From positions 7,874,001-7,938,000 of the forward strand of contig OY969916.1 of assembly GCA_963704535.1 (NCBI GenBank): a stretch of DNA of 64,000 nt, written 5' to 3'. This document shows, piece by piece, positions 25,006 to 33,466 of this stretch (positions are counted from its first letter, which is position 1; each line of letters opens with the position of its first letter). The DNA comes from G963704535 sp963704535 (lineage in GTDB: Bacteria > Chloroflexota > Chloroflexia > Chloroflexales > Roseiflexaceae). Both the position numbers and the translations under genes were made by a program. The notes beneath the pieces were generated by a model. The model was given only the letters and a program-made list of their open reading frames with translations, was not told where the DNA came from and did no database searches.

Positions 25006-25056
25006 CATCTGCTTCCAAGCAGAGGGCTGCGGGTTCGAATCCCGTCTCCCGCTCCA
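25006..25056 (+). repeat. Partial tRNA-Gly copy (attachment-site repeat)
   Basis: Identical to the 3' part of tRNA-Gly from the anticodon stem to CCA, except that the anticodon loop has lost one C. It lacks the acceptor 5' strand and D arm, so cannot be a functional tRNA. Confidence 0.9.
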
Positions 25057-25069
25057 CACCTGGATCTAA

Positions 25070-25100
25070 AACCCCCTGGCGCTCAGAAGCGCCAGGGGTT
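25070..25100 (-). terminator. Terminator downstream of acyl-CoA dehydrogenase
   Basis: Stem CCCCTGGCGCT/AGCGCCAGGGG with loop CAGA; on the minus strand it is followed by TTTTAGATC. It lies 21 nt after the acyl-CoA dehydrogenase stop. Confidence 0.75.
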
Positions 25101-25121
25101 CTGATTCCGAACCTGGTCGCA

Positions 25122-26291
25122 TCAATACAGCTTAATCTTATGCCCAACCCCCTTCAGAATCTCGCTGGCGATGACGTGACGCTGGATCTCATTGGTGCCC
25201 TCGAAGATGCGTGTCACGCGCGCGTCGCGGTACATGCGCTCCAGCGGCAGCTCGCGCGAGAAGCCCATCCCGCCGTGGATCTGGATCGCCTCGTCGATCA
25301 CCTCCGAGGCCGCGTCGGTGCAGTACAGCTTGACGATGCTCAACTCCAGCGTCGCCGGTTCGCCGCGATCAACTTTTTGGGCGCAGTTGTAGACGATCTG
25401 CTCCATGGTGTAGATCTTCACGATCATATCGGCCAGCTTGAACTGGATCGCCTGGAAGTCGGCGATCGCCTTGCCGAACTGCTGCCGCTCGACCGCGTAC
25501 CTGAGCGAGATCTCGTAGGCTTCCTTGGCCGCGCCGAGGCTGGAGGCGCCCAAGCCGCAGCGCCCGATGTCGAGCGTGCGCATTGCCACGGGGAAGCCCT
25601 GCCCGACCGGGCCGAGCACATTCGCCGCCGGCACGCGGCAATCCTCGAAGAACAGCGAGGCGGTGTGCGAGGCGCGCAGGCCCATCTTCGGCTCGACCTT
25701 GCCGACCTTGAAGCCGGGGAAGTCCTTCTCGACGATAAAGGCGGTGATGCCGCCGCGCGCCCCCAGGCTGCGATCGGTCGCTGCGAAGACCACCAGCACA
25801 TCGGCGAATGAGCCATTGGTGATCCACATCTTGCTGCCGTTGAGCACCCATTCATCGCCCTGCTGTACGGCCATCGTGCGGATGTGGGCCGCGTCGCTGC
25901 CGGCGCCCGGCTCGGTCAGCGCCCACGCGCCCAGCTTGCGGCCCTCGCACAGCGCGCGCAAGTAGCGGTCCTTCTGGTCGTCGTTGCCGCTAAGATAGAT
26001 CGACATCGCGCAGAGCTGCGCGTGCGCGCCGATGATCGTGGCGGTGGAGGCGCATTTGCGGTTGATCTCCTCCATTAGCACGCAGTAGCCCACCACGCCG
26101 GCGCCGATCCCACCATACTCCTCGGGAAAGGGGACGCCCAGCAAGCCCAGCTCGCCGGCCTTTTTCAACGCCTCGAACGGAACGCGCTCCTCCTCGTCGA
26201 TCTCCCTGGCGATCGGCGCGACCTCCTTCTCGGCGAACTCGCGGATGGCTTGCCGCAGCATCTTGATATCGTCGGGAAGCTCGTACTCCAT
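25122..26291 (-). CDS. Acyl-CoA dehydrogenase
   Basis: 389 residues, the standard size. FAD-dependent alpha,beta-dehydrogenation of acyl-CoA with electrons passed to ETF. Seen: IREFAEKEVAPIAREIDEEE, FPEEYGGIGAG, LGAWALTEPGAGSDAAHIRT, EWVLNGSKMWITNG, YAVERQQFGKAIADFQAIQF, IQIHGGMGFSRELPLERMYRD and catalytic Glu364 in IFEGTNEIQR, the position used by short/medium-chain enzymes. ATG 26291 has AAAGGAA upstream. Single gene, no adjacent ETF or thiolase. Chain length or branched-chain preference not inferable. Confidence 0.93.
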   Translation of the reverse strand: MEYELPDDIKMLRQAIREFAEKEVAPIAREIDEEERVPFEALKKAGELGLLGVPFPEEYGGIGAGVVGYCVLMEEINRKCASTATIIGAHAQLCAMSIYLSGNDDQKDRYLRALCEGRKLGAWALTEPGAGSDAAHIRTMAVQQGDEWVLNGSKMWITNGSFADVLVVFAATDRSLGARGGITAFIVEKDFPGFKVGKVEPKMGLRASHTASLFFEDCRVPAANVLGPVGQGFPVAMRTLDIGRCGLGASSLGAAKEAYEISLRYAVERQQFGKAIADFQAIQFKLADMIVKIYTMEQIVYNCAQKVDRGEPATLELSIVKLYCTDAASEVIDEAIQIHGGMGFSRELPLERMYRDARVTRIFEGTNEIQRHVIASEILKGVGHKIKLY

Positions 26292-26454
26292 CGTCGTATT
26301 CCTTTCGTGTCAAGGTTGTTCTGCCGATTTCAGGAAGGGGCCTGGGTGAAATGAAGGATGTTGGGGCGTTGGTCAGGAGTGGGAGCGCGACCAGGCTCCT
26401 GGATTATAGCAGGGCGCTTGCGCGTCGTCAACATGACGCAGTGCGGCATTGCTA

Positions 26455-27294
26455 CTAACGCAGCAGAAACCGCAGCGCCTCGCGCAGCCGCCGCGCCCAG
26501 GCCAACTCGTGGTGGATGGCACCCCATTCCTCGACATAGCGTACATGCTGGCGCGGATGGTACCCCTTCTCCCGCAGCAGCAGGTACATCTGGCGGATGT
26601 GTTCGTGGAAATGGCGTGAGCGGCCGCGCAGCGCGATCCGATCGATCAGCGAGTCGGAGCATTCGTTCGTCCCGATATCGAGGTAGATTCGTCCCGGCGT
26701 GAACGGCGCCTGGCTCATGTAATCGAAGATCGCCTGGCGATTGAACCACAGCGAGGGACTCATCGCTCCAGCAAACCCAAAGGTCTCCGGGCGGTGGAAG
26801 AATGCGTAGAAGCTGATCAGGCCGCCCATAGACGAGCCCATAATCCCGGTGTGCTCCCGCTCCGGCAGGGTGCGAAAGTCCCCATCGATCAGCGGCTTGA
26901 GCGTCTCGACGATGAATGCCAGGTATGCGTCGCCCCGCCCGCCGCCGTAGCGCGGGTCTGAAAATGGGCTATACTCGCTCAATCGTTCGGCGCCCAGGTT
27001 GGGAATGCCAACCACGATCGCTTCCACTCCCTCCTGACTCAACGTCTCCATGGTTTCATCAACCTCCCACTCGCCGCAGTAGCTGGTGGCCTGGTCGAAG
27101 AGATTTTGTCCGTCGTGCATATAGAGCACCGGGTAGCGGCGCGCGCTGTGGCGGTATGAGGGCGGGAGATAGACCAGGATGTCGCGCCGGTTGTCGAGCT
27201 GAGGGCTCGAAACTCCCGTGAGCACTTGTAGTTCCCCCACCACGGTGTGCGCGGTCAGGTTGGTGTATTGCGTGTAGTCGAGCCATGTCATCAT
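26455..27294 (-). CDS. Esterase D/Fes-type alpha/beta hydrolase
   Basis: 279 residues. Seen: DILVYLPPSYRHSARRYPVLYMHDGQNLFD (early strands), VDETMETLSQEGVEAIVVG, YLAFIVETLKPLIDGDF and the nucleophile elbow GSSMGGL; the late EWGAIHHELAWARRL supplies the His. This is the putative esterase family that includes ferric-enterobactin esterase and antigen 85-like folds. No signal peptide. Substrate unknown. The region between this gene and ruvA (27295-27600) contains only a -10-like TATAAT at 27529-27534, probably for ruvA. Confidence 0.85.
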   Translation of the reverse strand: MMTWLDYTQYTNLTAHTVVGELQVLTGVSSPQLDNRRDILVYLPPSYRHSARRYPVLYMHDGQNLFDQATSYCGEWEVDETMETLSQEGVEAIVVGIPNLGAERLSEYSPFSDPRYGGGRGDAYLAFIVETLKPLIDGDFRTLPEREHTGIMGSSMGGLISFYAFFHRPETFGFAGAMSPSLWFNRQAIFDYMSQAPFTPGRIYLDIGTNECSDSLIDRIALRGRSRHFHEHIRQMYLLLREKGYHPRQHVRYVEEWGAIHHELAWARRLREALRFLLR

Positions 27295-27528
27295 CTATGT
27301 ACCTCGTGTGGCACGGTACGCGCAACCGGCCGGCGCAGTCGAGCGCGCAGCTCCTTGACGCAGAGCCGGATGCGGATGGTGCCGTCGTGGGCGGATATGG
27401 GGCCGATACTGAGCGCTTCTGCGGCAGATAGAGCAGGGAGAGCCGGATGCAGTGGCGGGCGTAGAGATGATTGTGAGGCGGCATCGATCGTGTGGATGTC
27501 TTCTAGCGCTTTCCAGCGGGAGCTGTGC

Positions 27529-27534
27529 TATAAT
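27529..27534 (+). promoter_or_regulatory. -10 element upstream of ruvA
   Basis: Perfect TATAAT, 66 nt before the ruvA ATG; a matching -35 is not evident. Confidence 0.4.
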
Positions 27535-27600
27535 CGGCTACGTTTAGCGCGCTTATTGTACCCCGCCCAGGCCTGATACGCAACTTGGACTGTCACGTTT

Positions 27601-28194
27601 ATGATTGCATCCGTTCGCGGCATACTGCTGTTTATCGGCGTCGATCACGCGATCATCGAGATCGGCGGCCTTGGCCTGATGGTCTATGCGCCCCGCCCAG
27701 TGCTCGGCGGCCTTGGCGAGATCGGCGGCGAGGTGCGGCTCTACACGCACCTGCATATTCGCGAGGATCTGCTGGCGCTGTATGGCTTCGCCTCGTCCGA
27801 CCAACGCCACCTATTCGAGACGTTGCTGGGGGTCAGCGGCATCGGCCCCAAGGTCGCGTTGAGCATGCTCTCGGCGGCGACACCCGACGAGCTGCGGATG
27901 ATCATCGCCGGCGGCGACACGGCCCGGCTGTCGCGCGTCCCTGGGATCGGCAAGAAGACCGCCGAGCGGCTGGTGCTGGAGCTGAAGGGCAAGCTTGATA
28001 TCAAGGGTTTGCCGGCGCCTTCGGCCGCAACCCCTGGTCTGATGGCGGTCAACACCGATCTGGCCGAGATGCTGGTGAGCCTCGGTTTCAGCGCCGCCGA
28101 GGCCAATGCCGCGATCGTCGCGCTCCCTGCCGATGCGCCACCCAGCCTTGAGGAGCGGCTGCGGCTGGCGCTGCGCTACCTGGGGAGCGTATGA
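27601..28194 (+). CDS. ruvA: Holliday junction branch-migration protein RuvA
   Basis: 197 residues, typical length. Domain I OB fold (MIASVRGILLFIGVDHAIIE, GGEVRLYTHLHIREDLLALYGF), domain II tandem helix-hairpin-helix motifs (LLGVSGIGPKVALSML, RLSRVPGIGKKTAERLVLELK) and domain III at 150-197 (DLAEMLVSLGFSAAEANAAI), which contacts RuvB. Binds four-way junctions as a tetramer. ruvB and ruvC are not adjacent. The ATG has no strong ribosome site. Confidence 0.95.
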   Translation: MIASVRGILLFIGVDHAIIEIGGLGLMVYAPRPVLGGLGEIGGEVRLYTHLHIREDLLALYGFASSDQRHLFETLLGVSGIGPKVALSMLSAATPDELRMIIAGGDTARLSRVPGIGKKTAERLVLELKGKLDIKGLPAPSAATPGLMAVNTDLAEMLVSLGFSAAEANAAIVALPADAPPSLEERLRLALRYLGSV

Positions 28195-28246
28195 CACTGC
28201 TGCGCCCTCGATCCCCTTCTGATGCCATTTCGCAATAATAAGTGTC

Positions 28247-28275
28247 TTGCTTTACCAGTATCTGTGGTATATACT
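28247..28275 (+). promoter_or_regulatory. Putative promoter of the membrane-anchored hypothetical gene
   Basis: TTGCTT (28247-28252), 17-bp spacer, TATACT (28270-28275), followed 41 nt later by the ATG with AGGAGG. Confidence 0.5.
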
Positions 28276-28315
28276 TGCCGATAATGGATCTCCCTAGTAC
28301 AGAAGGAGGCCGCCC

Positions 28316-28996
28316 ATGGCACGCCAGGAAGTTCGCCGCCCATTCCTGAACCTTCGTCGCGATAAAGCCACCGACGCGCGCGAGCCGAACTCCGGCCTGG
28401 TGGGGCTACCGTCGTTCTGGAAGGCGATGATCATCACGTCGTTCGTCATTAATATGATTCTGGTCTTCGTCCTTGTGTTGTTGGTGGCCTTCGTCTTCCA
28501 ATGGCGCTCGGAGTTGGGCACAACTACGGTGGGGGTGCAGGGCTTCGCCCGCACCAACATCGTGGAGCTGCGCGATGTCGTAGACCAGCTCCAGGCCGCG
28601 CACATCAGGACGGTCATTCCACTCAACCAGCCGCTGCCGCTGAAGGGCCTGGGTGTGGTCGTGCCGGTAGACACCGAGACCGTGGTGACGACGACCGAGC
28701 CGGTGCCGCTCTCCGTACCGGCCGCGATCGATATGGGGGCGTTCGGGCAGCTCTACCCGAATGTCAAGCTGGACCTGCCGGCCGGCACGCAGCTCAAGAT
28801 TAAGCTCAAGTTGGACATCCCGCTCGACGCCGTGACGATTCCGATCAAGCTCGACGTACCCGTCAATATCGCGATGGAGAACACCGAGCTGGCGCCGCAG
28901 TTCAGGCGGCTCGGCGAGGTGGTGGACCGCCTGGTGGGGCCGGTGGCGCCGCTGCTCAATATCGACATGAACAAGCCCGAGGAGCCGGAGCAGTAG
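28316..28996 (+). CDS. Membrane-anchored hypothetical protein
   Basis: 226 residues; AAGGAGG precedes the ATG. A charged 35-residue cytoplasmic segment is followed by one transmembrane helix (MIITSFVINMILVFVLVLLV) and a 160-residue external part with a heptad-like region (NIVELRDVVDQLQAAHI) and repeated beta-like phrases LNQPLPLKGLG, VKLDLPAGTQLKIKLKLDIP, IPIKLDVPVNIA. No family recognised. Monocistronic with its own promoter. Confidence 0.65.
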   Translation: MARQEVRRPFLNLRRDKATDAREPNSGLVGLPSFWKAMIITSFVINMILVFVLVLLVAFVFQWRSELGTTTVGVQGFARTNIVELRDVVDQLQAAHIRTVIPLNQPLPLKGLGVVVPVDTETVVTTTEPVPLSVPAAIDMGAFGQLYPNVKLDLPAGTQLKIKLKLDIPLDAVTIPIKLDVPVNIAMENTELAPQFRRLGEVVDRLVGPVAPLLNIDMNKPEEPEQ

Positions 28997-29017
28997 CCGG
29001 TGGCGGCAGCAGATCTT

Positions 29018-29080
29018 GAAGATAGAGGATAGAAGATAGAGGATAGACCATCTATCCTCTATCTTCTATCCTCTATCTTC
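29018..29080. repeat. Heptamer-phased inverted repeat (GAAGATA/GAGGATA type)
   Basis: Left arm: alternating GAAGATA and GAGGATA heptamers; right arm: exact complement heptamers; 5-nt centre. Positioned 22 nt after the preceding stop, possible terminator. Confidence 0.88.
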
Positions 29081-29120
29081 GTATCCGGGATGGTTTCGCT
29101 GCTGTGTAGACGGGGGTTCT

Positions 29121-29810
29121 GTGAACAAGCTCATCCTATGGGACATCGACGGGACGCTGCTGTACAGCGGCGGCGTGGCCGGCGAGGCGATGCGGGCCGC
29201 GATGGCCCGTGTCTATGGCGGCAGCGTGGTCGAGGAGCGCCACTCCTACGCCGGTAAGACCGACCAGCAGATCATCCTGGAGACGTTCGCCGAGCGCGAG
29301 CATGGCGACCTACTGGGCGCACTGGAGCACTTTACGGCCGCGTATATAGAGGAAATGGAGACCCGCCGCGAAGCGTTCCTCGCGCGCTGTCGGGTGCTCG
29401 ACGGCGTCGTCGCCCTGCTTGAGCGCCTGGCCGCTTGCGATGTGATCCAGTCGGTCCTGACCGGCAACATTGCGCCGATCGCGCGGGTCAAGCTTGAGCT
29501 GATGGGGCTCGATCGTTACCTCGACCTGGAGGCGGGTGCCTACGGTAGTGACCACCACCTGCGCGCCAACCTAGTGCCGGTGGCCGCGGGCCGCGCCCAG
29601 CGGCGCTACAGCCGCCCCTTTGCGGGCCGCGATGTTGTGGTCGTCGGCGACACACCCAACGATATCGACTGCGGCCGCGCCGCCGGAGCGCGAACCGTTG
29701 CCGTCGCCACCGGGCCGTACGGCGTCGAGGATCTACGCAGCCACCATCCCGACGCGGTGCTGCCGAGCCTGACCGACGTCGAGACGGCGTTGGCATCGAT
29801 CCTTGTCTAA
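29121..29810 (+). CDS. HAD-superfamily phosphatase (phosphoglycolate phosphatase-like)
   Basis: 229 residues, GTG start. Motif I LILWDIDGTLLYS (nucleophile Asp8 and acid Asp10), motif II SVLTGN, motif III Lys region, motif IV VVVGDTPNDIDCGRAAG. The helical cap between motifs I and II (EAMRAAMARVYGG...HFTAAYIEEMETRR) is the C1 type found in phosphoglycolate and beta-phosphoglucomutase-like phosphatases. Substrate not determinable. Convergent to the histidine kinase gene, separated by a G-rich hairpin. Confidence 0.88.
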   Translation: MNKLILWDIDGTLLYSGGVAGEAMRAAMARVYGGSVVEERHSYAGKTDQQIILETFAEREHGDLLGALEHFTAAYIEEMETRREAFLARCRVLDGVVALLERLAACDVIQSVLTGNIAPIARVKLELMGLDRYLDLEAGAYGSDHHLRANLVPVAAGRAQRRYSRPFAGRDVVVVGDTPNDIDCGRAAGARTVAVATGPYGVEDLRSHHPDAVLPSLTDVETALASILV

Positions 29811-29811
29811 G

Positions 29812-29870
29812 AGGCTGTCTGAAAAGGGGGAGTTTGAGGGGGAAGCCCCCTCAAGAACCCCCTTTCCACG
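29812..29870. repeat. Dispersed G-rich hairpin unit
   Basis: GCTGTCTGAAAAGGGGGAGT, TTGAGGGGG/CCCCCTCAA hairpin, CCCCTTTCCACG. It lies between convergent HAD phosphatase and histidine kinase genes and could serve as bidirectional terminator. Confidence 0.8.
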
Positions 29871-29872
29871 CT

Positions 29873-32191
29873 TTACGGATGCTCGCGCGCCAGCTCGGCC
29901 AGCGGCAGCACGATCATAAACGTGCTGCCGGAGTTGGGCTGGCTGTGCAGCGTCAGTTGCCCGTGCATCTGCTCGATCACGCGCCTGCTGATCGCCAGCC
30001 CCAGCCCCGACCCACCGGCGATGCTGGCGGGCGCATTCGGCGCGCGGCGGAACGCCTCGAAGATCCGATGCTGATCAACGGTGGCGACGCCGACCCCAGT
30101 GTCCTCGACTTCAAGTACCACGCGGCGGGAAACGCCATCAAGATCATTCGCCGGCTGGTCGTTGGGGGATGCCGGCCCAATCTCGTAGGCGCGCACCGTG
30201 ACCTGGCCCTTGTCGGTAAACCGTACCGCGTTGGTCAGCAAGTTGATCAGGATTCTGCGTAGCCACATCGGGTCGGCATAGATCGGCGCCAGGTCGGCGT
30301 CAATATCGACGCGCAGATCGAGGTTCTTCTGGCGGAACTGCGGCCCCACAAGATTGACCGCCTCCTGCACGCACAGCAGCACCTCGACCGGGTGCAGCTC
30401 CAGGTCAAGCGTCCCCAACTCGATCCGGGCCAGGTCGAGCAGGTCATCGACGAGTTTGAGCAGCCGGCGGGCGCCGCGCTGGATCGCGTCAAGCGCCTCT
30501 TGCTGCTCATCGTTCACCGGGCCCAGCACGCGCTCCTGGAATAGCTCGGCGAACCCGACGATCGAGGTGATCGGCGTGCGGAACTCGTGGCTGACCGTAT
30601 CGAGGATCGAGGACTTGAGCCGGCTGGCCTCCTGCGATGCGTCGAACAGCCGGGCGTTGGCGAGCGCCGCCGCGACGTAGCCGGCGATCATCTGGACCAG
30701 CGCCACATCCTCCGGGCTGAAGCCGCGCGGCGTTGCGCTCTCCAGGTTGAGCACCCCGATCAGCGTTTCCTTGGTACGCAGCGGAGCGACCAGCAGCGTG
30801 TGCGTGCCGCGCCGCACCAGCAGGTTGTGAAAAAAAGCCAGGCGCTCGTCATGCTGAGCATCCTCGCTCACCAGGGGCGCGTCCCGCCGCAAGAGCGCCG
30901 CACCATGCGTGCCAAGCAGCTGAATCTGGTGCCCGATGACGCTCGGCCCAGCGCGTGTGGTGCTCTCGGCGACAATCGTCATGGAGTCATGCGGATCGTC
31001 GCGCAGCGCGACCGTCGCAGACGTGACGCCCAGCGCTTCACGGGTGGTTGTGACGATCGCCCGCAGCAGATCATAGGGCTCCAGCGTCGAGCCGACCGCA
31101 GAAGCGACTGTGTGCAGCAGCGTCAGGTCGGACACGCGGCGAGTCAACGCCTCCTCAACCTGGACCCGGCGGGTGATATCGCGGAGCACAAACAGCGTCC
31201 CGATGCGCTGCCGCTGACTGTCGATCAGCGGCGTCAGGCTGAGGTGCAGGCGGCGCGGCTGGGCGGCGTGGCTGGCGATCTCGCGCTCGTGCGGCGCGGA
31301 GGAATCGACGGCGAGCATATCGAGGAGCACCTGGCCAAGCGCCTGGTCGGTCGTCGCGGCGCCGATATGGCGACCAATGCTGGAGCTGGCCAGCCCCGCG
31401 AGCGCGACCGCAGCGGGGTTGTGCTCGATGACCGTTCCGCTGGTGTCCACGACGATCAGGCCGTCGCCCATGCTGTCGATCACCACCTGGCGCGCGATCG
31501 GGCTGAGCGTGAGCAGCCGGTGGCGCCCGATCGTATAGCTGAAGACTAGGCCGGACAGCGCCAGCGCGACCGGCGTAGGATCGGTGCTACCCCAGGTGCC
31601 CGGCGCGGCGAGGTACGCCGCATTGATGACCAGCGGCAGCAGGGCCGCTAGGAACATCAGCCGGGCCTGGTCGCGGTAGGGCCGGCGTGCGCGCTTGAAC
31701 GCGCGCGCGTAGAGCGCCATACCCGCCAGGATCGTGCTGTAGGCGATCGTGGTGTGTACCCAGAACAGCGGCCCGTGGATGGTGGGAACGGCATGAGCGA
31801 CCGTGAGTCCCCCGGCGCGCTGGAGCATCAGCGCCCCATTGGCGAGCACCAGCGTCAGGCTGGTCGTGCCGAGCAGGCCCAGCGCCAGCGTGGCCCAGCG
31901 TGGCAGGCGCTCGCGATACCCAGTGTTGAACAGCGCAAACAGCAGCCACAGCGGGCCGGTGAAAGCGATCCCAACATAGGCGGCGCCGAGCCAGAAGCGC
32001 TGCGTGAGTGGGTCCGGGGTAAGGTCGCCGAACACATAACAGAACGACCACTCGGCGATGGCCAGCATGAGCAGCATAAAAACACGGCCGCCCGGCTGGC
32101 TGGACCGACCGGCGGCGTAGCAGGCCAGCCCGAAAGCGAGCAGCGCGGCGGACAACACCAGCAGATTGTAGGGCGAAGATGTGTCGTTCAT
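29873..32191 (-). CDS. Hybrid-sensing histidine kinase: 7TM, PAS, GAF, HisKA, HATPase
   Basis: 772 residues. Residues 1-225: seven hydrophobic helices of the N-terminal histidine-kinase 7TM type (LLVLSAALLAFGLACYAAG, FWLGAAYVGIAFTGPLW). About 232-345: PAS (IDSMGDGLIVVDTSGTVIEH, LFVLRDITRRVQVEEAL). About 360-510: GAF (LLHTVASAVGSTLEPYDLLR, HTLLVAPLRTKETLIGVLN). HisKA with His535 in SHEFRTPITS; HATPase with N box NLLTNAVRFT, VEDTGVGV and GGSGLGLAISRRV. Autophosphorylating membrane or redox/ligand sensor; no response regulator is adjacent, so an orphan kinase. Signal unknown. Confidence 0.92.
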   Translation of the reverse strand: MNDTSSPYNLLVLSAALLAFGLACYAAGRSSQPGGRVFMLLMLAIAEWSFCYVFGDLTPDPLTQRFWLGAAYVGIAFTGPLWLLFALFNTGYRERLPRWATLALGLLGTTSLTLVLANGALMLQRAGGLTVAHAVPTIHGPLFWVHTTIAYSTILAGMALYARAFKRARRPYRDQARLMFLAALLPLVINAAYLAAPGTWGSTDPTPVALALSGLVFSYTIGRHRLLTLSPIARQVVIDSMGDGLIVVDTSGTVIEHNPAAVALAGLASSSIGRHIGAATTDQALGQVLLDMLAVDSSAPHEREIASHAAQPRRLHLSLTPLIDSQRQRIGTLFVLRDITRRVQVEEALTRRVSDLTLLHTVASAVGSTLEPYDLLRAIVTTTREALGVTSATVALRDDPHDSMTIVAESTTRAGPSVIGHQIQLLGTHGAALLRRDAPLVSEDAQHDERLAFFHNLLVRRGTHTLLVAPLRTKETLIGVLNLESATPRGFSPEDVALVQMIAGYVAAALANARLFDASQEASRLKSSILDTVSHEFRTPITSIVGFAELFQERVLGPVNDEQQEALDAIQRGARRLLKLVDDLLDLARIELGTLDLELHPVEVLLCVQEAVNLVGPQFRQKNLDLRVDIDADLAPIYADPMWLRRILINLLTNAVRFTDKGQVTVRAYEIGPASPNDQPANDLDGVSRRVVLEVEDTGVGVATVDQHRIFEAFRRAPNAPASIAGGSGLGLAISRRVIEQMHGQLTLHSQPNSGSTFMIVLPLAELAREHP

Positions 32192-32255
32192 GTCGTCCGG
32201 TCAGAATATTGAGAGTAAAGCACAAGATCGGCAGAGTGTTTGTGTGCATCCGTCG

Positions 32256-32504
32256 GAGACTGTTTGAAAAGGGGGAGTTTGAGGGGCGGCACCTCTCAAG
32301 AACCCCCTTTCCACCATGGATTGTAGGCGAGGCAATGCTCTTCTCTAACAGTTGCTGCGCTGATCATAGCATGAGTCCATCGATCGTCAAGAATTATCTG
32401 GAAGATTGCCTAAAAGTCGATATGTCGCTCGTAGTCCGTGTTGGAAAGGGGGAGTTTGAGGGGCTGCCCCCTCAAACTCCCCCTTTTCAGACAGCCTCTG
32501 ACGG
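32256..32504. repeat. Two dispersed G-rich hairpin units in a divergent spacer
   Basis: Copies at about 32256-32317 and 32439-32504 (the second inverted at its right half, ending CTTTTCAGACAGCCTC). The rest of the 590-bp spacer (32192-32779) shows only the kinase promoter noted separately. Confidence 0.8.
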
Positions 32505-32611
32505 GTTGATCCGCAAGGAGGCAGAGTCTAACATGCCCGCGTTCTACGAGCAACCGGCGTATATGACAAAACGATGAATGTTCTGCTCCCGAGGCTCCTT
32601 TTCCGCCGCAG

Positions 32612-32640
32612 TTGTCGCACCTGCCGGGCTGTGCTATGAT
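32612..32640 (+). promoter_or_regulatory. Putative promoter of the deoxynucleoside kinase gene
   Basis: TTGTCG (32612-32617), 17-bp spacer, TATGAT (32635-32640). Confidence 0.5.
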
Positions 32641-32779
32641 CGGCCGCATCTTTATATAGCAATCCTATCAGGGGTGTGAAGTGGGAAAGGGTTTCTGTGA
32701 GGGCTTCCCCCACGCCCCCTTTTACAACTCATTTAGGAGCGCTATAGTATGTTCTTGTTATTTCAAGGAGTGTACCCCT

Positions 32780-33445
32780 GTGGAGCAGCTACGCCCGACC
32801 CGGCGCCAGCACATCACCATCGCCGGCAACATCGGCGTCGGCAAGAGTACCCTGGTCGGTATTCTGGCCGAAGAATTCGGCTGGCAACCTTACTACGAGC
32901 TGACCGCCGATCATCCCTACCTGGACGACTTCTACACCGATCAGGAGCGCTGGGGCTTCCACTCCCAGATCTGGTTCCTCTCCCAGCGCTACGAGCAGCA
33001 CCAGGAGATCGCCGACACGCCCATCCCGGTCTGCCAGGATCGCAGCATCTACGAGGACTACGAAGTGTTCGTCAAAGGGCTGCTGGAACAGGGCACCTTC
33101 ACTCACCGCGACTTTCGCACGTACCGGCGGCTGTTCCAGGCGCTCTCCCGCGCACTCACTCCGCCGACGCTGCTGGTCTATCTGCACGCCAGCATGCCGA
33201 CACTGCTGGAGCGGATCAATGGGCGGGCGCGCCCGTACGAGCGCACGATCCCGCCGGCATACTTGGCGCAGCTCAACCGGCGCTACGAGGAGTGGCTGCG
33301 CCGCTTCGAGCTGTGCCCGGTGCTGACGATCGAGACCGATGGGCTTGACTTCGCGCACGAGCTGGAGGCGCGCCGCGAGGTGGTTGACCTGATCGGCCAG
33401 CACACCGGCATACGCGGGATGGTGCAAGAGCGATTGATGCCGTGA
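32780..33445 (+). CDS. Deoxynucleoside kinase (dGK/dAK-like)
   Basis: 221 residues from GTG 32780, which follows AAGGAG by 9 nt; upstream in-frame codons run through promoter sequence. P-loop GNIGVGKSTL, substrate region FHSQIWFLSQRYEQ, catalytic DRSIYEDYEVF (the DRS motif) and lid NGRARPYERTIP. It phosphorylates purine or pyrimidine deoxynucleosides with ATP (salvage). Followed 21 nt later by a small effector-associated-domain gene that is probably cotranscribed. Confidence 0.9.
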   Translation: MEQLRPTRRQHITIAGNIGVGKSTLVGILAEEFGWQPYYELTADHPYLDDFYTDQERWGFHSQIWFLSQRYEQHQEIADTPIPVCQDRSIYEDYEVFVKGLLEQGTFTHRDFRTYRRLFQALSRALTPPTLLVYLHASMPTLLERINGRARPYERTIPPAYLAQLNRRYEEWLRRFELCPVLTIETDGLDFAHELEARREVVDLIGQHTGIRGMVQERLMP

Positions 33446-33466
33446 TGAAGAAAGCGAGTTAAACCC

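Larger units (their letters stand above)
23065..25056. mobile_element. Small low-GC island inserted at tRNA-Gly
   Basis: Bounded on the left by the 3' end of tRNA-Gly and on the right by a 51-nt copy of the same tRNA part (25006-25056 versus 23013-23064, one C missing). That geometry is the hallmark of site-specific integration into a tRNA gene. The roughly 2 kb inside is visibly AT-richer than its surroundings, carries three short minus-strand reading frames (one a type ISP enzyme remnant) and no recognisable integrase, so it looks like a deletion remnant of a larger element. Confidence 0.75.

Noticed and set aside
25006..25056. Second functional tRNA-Gly gene
   Set aside because: 5' half is missing and the anticodon loop has lost a base; it is an integration remnant.
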